A stretch of DNA of 6,548 bases, taken from Candidatus Altarchaeota archaeon. Lineage in GTDB: Archaea; Altiarchaeota; Altiarchaeia; JAFGQM01. How positions within the stretch are numbered: position 1 is the stretch's first letter; each line of letters opens with the position of its first letter. This document shows, one piece after another, positions 1 through 3,423 of this stretch. Position numbers and translations under genes: made by a program. The notes under the pieces were generated by a model. The model had not been told where the DNA came from and did not search any database. It worked only from the letters and a program-made list of their open reading frames with translations. The stretch spans positions 1-6,548 of the forward strand of contig JAFGQM010000019.1 in the NCBI GenBank assembly GCA_016935655.1, given 5' to 3'.

Positions 1-1483
1 GGGCTTGCTGTGTCTGACCATCCAACTGAATCAAATCGCCTAATTCCTCGGGTATCCCAAAGCCGTCATAGAAGTAGCCGGCATCCTCCACATGCATCAA
101 ATTCCCGCTGCCTGAGCCGACGGTCTTTGTGAGGAAGATCCCTGTATCTCTCATGGGGCTGTTCTCCTGGAGGTGAAAGTCATGGTTTGCAGAATCGACA
201 AACTGAGGGTTAATTTCAATATTGTCCTTAAACAAAGCCGGATGATTTTCCTGCCACCAAGACAAAGGATGCTGTGGTGGATTTGAGTTGGAATTCCTGC
301 TGCCATAGGTTATCGTGTAAGAATCCCCGACCTGATTCCCAAATATGTTGTTTGTATCAAACACAAAATCGGTAAGCCGGCCTGTGAGTATCTGGACTGG
401 CTTTCCTGCCAGCTCGATGTACCAGGACCATCTCATGTCGTTCCTCACGAAGATGCTTCTCATCAGGATGTTGTTCTTAAGGACCTGGTCAGCGAAGTGG
501 TACGCTGTAGAACCGGAGATTTCCACACCTGCGAAGTCGGTCTCGTAAAAGACATTGTTGTATACCCGATTATGGAGGTTATAGGTGGCTTCCGCAGAGT
601 AAAGAGTCAAGCTCAGGCCAGGCCCGACAGTGTCATAAAAAAGGTTCCTCCTGATTATGCCGTTTTGACCCGCATACTGGATGCCCGAATACGGCGAGCT
701 GTCGCCGCTAGAGGGGACGTACGCGAAGGTGTTGTTCTCCACCAGGTTATATTTTGTCGAGTTGAGGATATCGAACTGGTGGTCAAAACCAGAACCATCA
801 CAATCGTATATCTCACCGATCTTCTGCCATTCATTATAGAAATAATTGTTCCTGATGACGTTATAATTGCCGCATTTGATTGCCCAAAGTGTGTGCTTGG
901 CCTTATAAATCTTGTTTCCTTCGATTAGGTTCTTGTCTGACTTGTGAAGCGCCAGATTGTCCTGGGTACTATCCTCGATTGTGTTGTTTATGATTTTATT
1001 GTATGTGGCCTCCTGGAAGAAAAGACCCGTTTTCGAACTCCCTCCAGAGTCAATGGCCCTGGAGAAGTGGTTGTTCCTTATTATATTGTAATGTGCATTC
1101 AATGCGTACATCCACCTGCGTACATAGTCTATGCTCAATCCGTCGATGATTACGTACTGCCTGTTGGAGATGTCTATGGCGGGAGCCATGGTCGCCCCAG
1201 TTATTGTAACTGTCTCATCCCCATAGTTAGTAAACGTTATATACGCCTCGGCCACACCTGACTTTTGGGGTATCAGTGGCTCATTGTATGCCCCACCCTT
1301 TATATAGACCGTATCGCCGGGGCCCGCAAGGCTTGCAGCCTGCGCTATGGTGCAAAAGGGGTCTGCGAGTGTGCCTATGCCAGAACCATCACAGCTGTCG
1401 TCCACATAGTAGTCTGTGGCCAAGGAATTAGAAGACAGTGACAAAACTGCGACCGAAATCAGGGCATATCTTAGCAGATTCAT
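1..1483 (-). CDS. Secreted right-handed parallel beta-helix protein (C-terminus beyond window)
   Basis: The reading frame is open from the ATG at 1483 to the left edge (494 codons, no stop). An in-frame TAA 18 nt upstream supports this start. Residues 1-22 look like a signal peptide: an Arg at position 5, a hydrophobic core, and probable cleavage after SLA, so the protein is likely exported. Residues about 25-68 resemble the N-terminal cap of DUF1565/beta-helix proteins (YYVDD, then DPFCTI, GDTVYIKGG and YNE). Residues about 95-340 carry many Asn-rich rungs (IIRNNHF, KIINNTI, LIEGNKI, VIRNNYF, LVENNTF, IIRRNLF, VYNNVF, LKNNIL) typical of parallel beta-helices. Near residues 425-447 there is an INPQFVD...DFHLQENSPMRDTG stretch, the usual closing motif of such proteins, followed by a DAGYFYDGFGIP segment. 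Cysteines are at 31, 44, 204 and 228. These folds often bind or cleave polysaccharide, but no catalytic site is evident, so a cell-surface or carbohydrate role is inferred only. Confidence 0.88.
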   Translation of the reverse strand, partial: MNLLRYALISVAVLSLSSNSLATDYYVDDSCDGSGIGTLADPFCTIAQAASLAGPGDTVYIKGGAYNEPLIPQKSGVAEAYITFTNYGDETVTITGATMAPAIDISNRQYVIIDGLSIDYVRRWMYALNAHYNIIRNNHFSRAIDSGGSSKTGLFFQEATYNKIINNTIEDSTQDNLALHKSDKNLIEGNKIYKAKHTLWAIKCGNYNVIRNNYFYNEWQKIGEIYDCDGSGFDHQFDILNSTKYNLVENNTFAYVPSSGDSSPYSGIQYAGQNGIIRRNLFYDTVGPGLSLTLYSAEATYNLHNRVYNNVFYETDFAGVEISGSTAYHFADQVLKNNILMRSIFVRNDMRWSWYIELAGKPVQILTGRLTDFVFDTNNIFGNQVGDSYTITYGSRNSNSNPPQHPLSWWQENHPALFKDNIEINPQFVDSANHDFHLQENSPMRDTGIFLTKTVGSGSGNLMHVEDAGYFYDGFGIPEELGDLIQLDGQTQQA

Positions 1484-1512
1484 TGGGTTTGCAGAGTATT
1501 ATCCAATAGAAC

Positions 1513-1520
1513 CTTAAAAA
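1513..1520 (-). promoter_or_regulatory. Probable TATA box of the beta-helix gene
   Basis: Read on the minus strand this is TTTTTAAG, close to an archaeal TATA element. Its centre lies about 33 nt upstream of the ATG at 1483, which predicts a transcript start near 1490 and a leader of only a few bases. No Shine-Dalgarno-like sequence precedes the ATG, which fits a leaderless or nearly leaderless mRNA. The box is inferred from position and composition. Confidence 0.45.
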
Positions 1521-1543
1521 TCGGTGCTTTTATTCATAGGGTG

Positions 1544-1580
1544 CTATAAGTATCTATAAGTATATATAAGTATATATAAC
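1544..1580. repeat. 10-bp tandem repeat of a TATA-containing unit
   Basis: Three consecutive 10-bp units (1544-1553, 1554-1563, 1564-1573) read CTATAAGTAT, CTATAAGTAT and ATATAAGTAT. A partial fourth, ATATAAC, lies at 1574-1580. The period is about one helical turn, so the TATA steps face the same side of DNA. The array sits in the 116-bp gap between the divergent beta-helix and antiporter genes, and its last copy is where the antiporter's TATA box is expected. It may set promoter strength, bind a regulator cooperatively, or be simple repeat slippage. Confidence 0.85.
1569..1580 (+). promoter_or_regulatory. Probable TATA box of the antiporter gene
   Basis: An A/T-only stretch apart from one G and the final C (AGTATATATAAC), centred about 25 nt before the ATG at 1600. 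That is the archaeal TATA-to-start distance, so transcription would begin at or next to the start codon. The sequence between box and ATG has no GGAGG- or GGTG-type site, so the mRNA is probably leaderless. Upstream repeat copies could offer alternative boxes. Confidence 0.55.
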
Positions 1581-1599
1581 AAGCCCGATAATTAATACA

Positions 1600-2538
1600 A
1601 TGCTGCCGTCTATCTTGATTTTTTTGCTGTCCTTGGGAGTACTGGTAATCGCTAGCAGGTGGGTTATCGCCGCCTCGATCAAGATAGCCGAGTACTTCAA
1701 GATAGCAGAGCTTGCTTTGGGTTTCCTGCTGATAGCCTTTGCCACTTCCTTCCCGGACTTCATAGTTTCCACTACCGCCTCATATGAGGGGATGGGTGGG
1801 ATAGCCCTGGGGGACGTCCTCGGCTCCAGCATCGCCAACATCTGCCTTGTCCTCGGTGCGGCCGCACTCATCAGGACTATACATATAAAGAGGGAACAGA
1901 CGCTTGAGAGCGCAGAACTCCTGCTTCTTATAACCCTGATACCCCTGATACTCCTCACAAGGGAGGAGATAGGACGGCCTGAAGGCCTCATACTGATAAT
2001 AGTCTTCCTTTTCTACGCCCTGTTCGCGATAAAGGAAAAGTTCACAATGGGCTTGAAGGAGGGCGTGACAAAGAAGGAATGGAGCAGGGCTGTGGTAATG
2101 TTCGTCATAGGGATCGCTCTGACCCTCGTAAGCGCGCACTTCATCATAGGGTCGGCGTCTGACATGGCCAGGATACTCGGCGTAAGTGAAGCGCTTATAG
2201 GCATGACCATTGTCGCCTTCGGAACGACACTTCCAGAACTGGCGATCGACTTCACTGCCATAAGGACCGGCCACTCCGCCCTGGCCATCGGGGACATTTT
2301 CGGGAGCTGCGTCATAAACCTCACGCTCGTATTGGGCGCGGCCGCACTAATAAATCCGCTCTCGAACGGCGTTATGGTGTTTACGACCGCAATAACCTTC
2401 TTAGTGGGGGTAAACATATTCCTCTGGTACATACTGATGAAGCACGAGGGCATAACGAAGAGGTATGGGCTAATGCTACTTTTGGCGTACATAATATTCA
2501 TAGAGGTAGAGACCATCTGGGCCTTCAACGCCGGCTAG
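1600..2538 (+). CDS. CaCA-family calcium/cation antiporter
   Basis: A 312-residue, very hydrophobic protein, normal length for prokaryotic members of the Ca2+:cation antiporter family (TC 2.A.19), which exchange Ca2+ for Na+ or H+ across the cytoplasmic membrane. Both inverted alpha-repeats are visible. Alpha-1 spans about residues 38-86, with AFATSFPDF, then ALGDVLGSSIAN and LVLG. Alpha-2 spans about 199-250, with AFGTTLPEL, then AIGDIFGSCVIN and LVLGAAALI. By motif spacing against the Methanocaldococcus exchanger NCX_Mj, the ion-site positions correspond to D53, S76 and N80 in alpha-1 and E213, S236 and N240 in alpha-2. The alpha-1 acid is therefore Asp where NCX_Mj has Glu54, and N240 replaces its Asp240. 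A charged linker (about 144-161, KEKFTMGLKEGVTKKEWSR) separates the two halves. Arg codons are 8 AGG of 9 and Ile codons 29 ATA of 44. The exchanged counter-ion cannot be told from sequence. Confidence 0.93.
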   Translation: MLPSILIFLLSLGVLVIASRWVIAASIKIAEYFKIAELALGFLLIAFATSFPDFIVSTTASYEGMGGIALGDVLGSSIANICLVLGAAALIRTIHIKREQTLESAELLLLITLIPLILLTREEIGRPEGLILIIVFLFYALFAIKEKFTMGLKEGVTKKEWSRAVVMFVIGIALTLVSAHFIIGSASDMARILGVSEALIGMTIVAFGTTLPELAIDFTAIRTGHSALAIGDIFGSCVINLTLVLGAAALINPLSNGVMVFTTAITFLVGVNIFLWYILMKHEGITKRYGLMLLLAYIIFIEVETIWAFNAG

Positions 2539-2545
2539 GGAGGGA

Positions 2546-2554
2546 TTTTAATTT
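2546..2554 (+). terminator. Possible T-rich terminator after the antiporter gene
   Basis: TTTTAATTT begins 8 nt after the antiporter stop codon. Archaeal termination commonly uses short T-rich tracts of the non-template strand without a hairpin. The same A/T-rich zone continues to about 2580 and could instead be part of the tRNA promoter, so the call is weak. Confidence 0.3.
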
Positions 2555-2580
2555 CTAAAGTATCTAAATTTAGGCTTTTA
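2552..2580 (+). promoter_or_regulatory. A/T-rich probable promoter zone of tRNA-Ile
   Basis: The stretch contains several TATA-like segments (TCTAAATTTA, CTTTTAG) 40-65 nt before the mature tRNA 5' end. It would serve if the transcript carries a short leader removed by RNase P. No clear box lies at the 26-nt distance needed for a leaderless tRNA, apart from the CTTAAG within the near-palindrome at 2589-2604. The exact box cannot be chosen by eye. Confidence 0.3.
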
Positions 2581-2619
2581 GAGGGTGTTTTGTCTTAAGG
2601 CAAAGATGATGTGGCTAAT

Positions 2620-2755
2620 GGGCCTGTAGCTCAGCCAGGTCAGAGCGCTGGTCTTATACGGGTAAGGGCGCCTCGCGCGCTCTTATAAGGTACTCCCTAG
2701 TGGAGTCGAGCTCTGAGTCAGCCGGAGGTCCTGGGTTCGAACCCCAGCAGGCCCA
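2620..2755 (+). tRNA. tRNA-Ile, anticodon UAU, with intron after position 37
   Basis: A complete cloverleaf can be folded by hand. The acceptor stem GGGCCTG/CAGGCCC has 7 Watson-Crick pairs. The D stem is GCTC/GAGC, with an AGCCAGGTCA loop containing G18G19. The anticodon stem is CTGGT/GCCGG with two G-U pairs. The variable loop has 5 nt, the T stem is CTGGG/CCCAG with loop TTCGAAC, and the discriminator is A73. CCA is not encoded. After removing 2659-2719 the anticodon loop is C-U-U-A-U-A-A, giving UAU at 2655-2657, which reads the isoleucine codon AUA. The mature length is 75 nt. Most archaea instead read AUA with a CAU-anticodon tRNA carrying agmatidine made by TiaS. ATA is the commonest Ile codon in the adjacent antiporter gene, so this tRNA would be heavily used. 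It lies 668 nt upstream of ileS. Confidence 0.9.
2659..2719 (+). other. Archaeal tRNA intron (61 nt) with bulge-helix-bulge splice site
   Basis: Splicing at 37/38 fits bulge-helix-bulge geometry. The central 4-bp helix pairs tRNA nt 32-35 (CTTA, 2653-2656) with TGAG at 2714-2717. The 5' bulge is T36, A37 and the first intron base. The 3' bulge is the last two intron bases plus A38. An inner helix follows, GGGT (2660-2663) with GCTC (2710-2713), including two G-U pairs. The intron interior holds two further hairpins: 2664-2671 with 2677-2684 (8 bp, one G-U, 5-nt loop) and ACTCC 2692-2696 with GGAGT 2702-2706. The RNA would be cut by the archaeal tRNA-splicing endonuclease and ligated. No open reading frame is present in it. 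Confidence 0.85.
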
Positions 2756-2763
2756 CATCTTAA

Positions 2764-2768
2764 TTTTT
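2764..2768 (+). terminator. Oligo-T terminator of tRNA-Ile
   Basis: A run of five T starts 8 nt after the discriminator base of the tRNA. Short T runs directly downstream of stable RNA genes are the usual archaeal termination signal. Confidence 0.5.
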
Positions 2769-2812
2769 ACTTGTAGGTCTCGACTCTTTCAGCCCTAAGC
2801 AGGTTGTTTCTA

Positions 2813-2820
2813 TTTTTATG
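2813..2820 (+). promoter_or_regulatory. Probable TATA box of the small orphan gene
   Basis: TTTTTATG is centred about 26 nt before the ATG at 2843, the spacing expected for a leaderless archaeal transcript. CATATA directly downstream extends the A/T-rich tract. Only AGGA lies between box and start, so ribosome recruitment by a Shine-Dalgarno pairing would be weak. Confidence 0.45.
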
Positions 2821-2842
2821 CATATACCCATGATATATAGGA

Positions 2843-3280
2843 ATGGCCAAAAAGAGAGCGATAGATCGCGGAATTCTTCTTGCGACATATCTGATGGCAG
2901 CAGGTTTTGGAGCAGGTTTTGGTGCGACATATGGCGGATGGAAGTTAGACAGAAGCCCTGAAAGTGATAAATACTTTCGTGATGCAAGAACCATCCGTGA
3001 TCGAATGATAAAGGAAGGAGTCGCCCCACCGGATGCACATCAAATGGCTTATTGGGGTGTCGAGCAGTTTAAACCTGAAAAGCTTTCACCTGAGACGAGG
3101 GCGATGATACGAGAGCATATGACGTTTGTAAAAAAGCATAAAACCAATATGAACGTTGCGATGAAGGGTGGTGCGAAAACAGGTGCCGCCATGGGCCTGC
3201 TAGGTGCCGCAGCAATTCATGCCGGAATTGGAGCAAAACGACGTAGAAAGGAACAACGCTCCACAAGAAGGCCACGGTAA
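2843..3280 (+). CDS. Unrecognised 145-residue protein with two glycine-rich hydrophobic segments
   Basis: I do not recognise this protein. It starts with a basic stretch (MAKKRAIDR). A first hydrophobic segment with glycine-zipper spacing covers about residues 10-33 (GFGAGFGATYGG). A charged central region follows at about 34-104, rich in Asp, Glu, Lys and Arg and likely helical. A second Gly/Ala-rich segment covers about 105-131 (GAAMGLLGAAAIHAGIG), and the C-terminal tail has 8 Arg/Lys in its last 14 residues. Two zipper-like membrane hairpin segments with both basic ends inside is a reasonable inference; the segments are mildly hydrophobic, so membrane insertion is not certain. The start is supported by the TATA box 26 nt upstream. 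Arg codon use is AGA 5, CGT 3, CGA 3, CGC 2, AGG 2 and CGG 1, unlike the AGG-dominated neighbours, suggesting acquisition from elsewhere. It starts 87 nt after a tRNA gene, a common integration site, but no integrase or att repeat is seen. Confidence 0.72.
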   Translation: MAKKRAIDRGILLATYLMAAGFGAGFGATYGGWKLDRSPESDKYFRDARTIRDRMIKEGVAPPDAHQMAYWGVEQFKPEKLSPETRAMIREHMTFVKKHKTNMNVAMKGGAKTGAAMGLLGAAAIHAGIGAKRRRKEQRSTRRPR

Positions 3281-3367
3281 GCCGTATCCCACATACACCC
3301 CTTATTATAACACCGATTCCCCCACTTTTCTGTAATTCTCCAGCGCACCCTATAGCAAATATTCATC

Positions 3368-3373
3368 TTTTTT
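3368..3373 (+). terminator. Possible oligo-T terminator of the orphan gene
   Basis: Six consecutive T lie 87 nt after the orphan gene's stop and about 50 nt before ileS. Their position would separate the two transcripts. The 143-nt gap otherwise shows A/T-rich patches (around 3302-3311 and 3350-3362) but no box I can assign with confidence to ileS. Confidence 0.3.
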
Positions 3374-3409
3374 ACCTCATAATGCCAAAATTAAGCCGTA
3401 TTCTTATTT

Positions 3410-3414
3410 GGTGG
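3410..3414 (+). promoter_or_regulatory. Shine-Dalgarno-like site of ileS
   Basis: GGTGG lies 9 nt before the ATG at 3424. It can pair with the CACC of the archaeal 16S rRNA 3' end. This supports the chosen start and contrasts with the apparently leaderless genes upstream. Confidence 0.5.
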
Positions 3415-3423
3415 ATATAGGTT

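Noticed and set aside
345..1261. Three plus-strand reading frames (67, 143 and 105 codons) in the left third
   Set aside because: They overlap the minus-strand beta-helix gene, which has a signal peptide, repeated Asn-rich rungs and a cap domain. The plus-strand products resemble nothing and are antisense shadows.
1544..1580. Tandem repeat as the start of a CRISPR array
   Set aside because: Units are 10 bp with no spacers, far shorter than CRISPR repeats.
1554..2528. Long minus-strand frames opposite the antiporter gene (up to 171 codons)
   Set aside because: The plus-strand product has both CaCA alpha-repeats. The antisense frames lack any recognisable domain and arise from high-GC codon structure.
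2604..2612. AAGATGATG upstream of the tRNA as a C box of a C/D guide RNA
   Set aside because: The motif misses the final A of the C-box consensus and no paired D box with suitable spacing was seen.
2653..2659. Reading the tRNA as unspliced or with a shifted anticodon
   Set aside because: Without removing 2659-2719 the anticodon stem cannot close. The shift used gives a 4-bp central helix with two 3-nt bulges, and I found no alternative that keeps both the stem and the bulge-helix-bulge.
2736..3423. Second copy of the tRNA 3' end as an att repeat bounding an integrated element
   Set aside because: No repeat of the T-arm or acceptor sequence is visible downstream of the orphan gene within the window, and no integrase is present.
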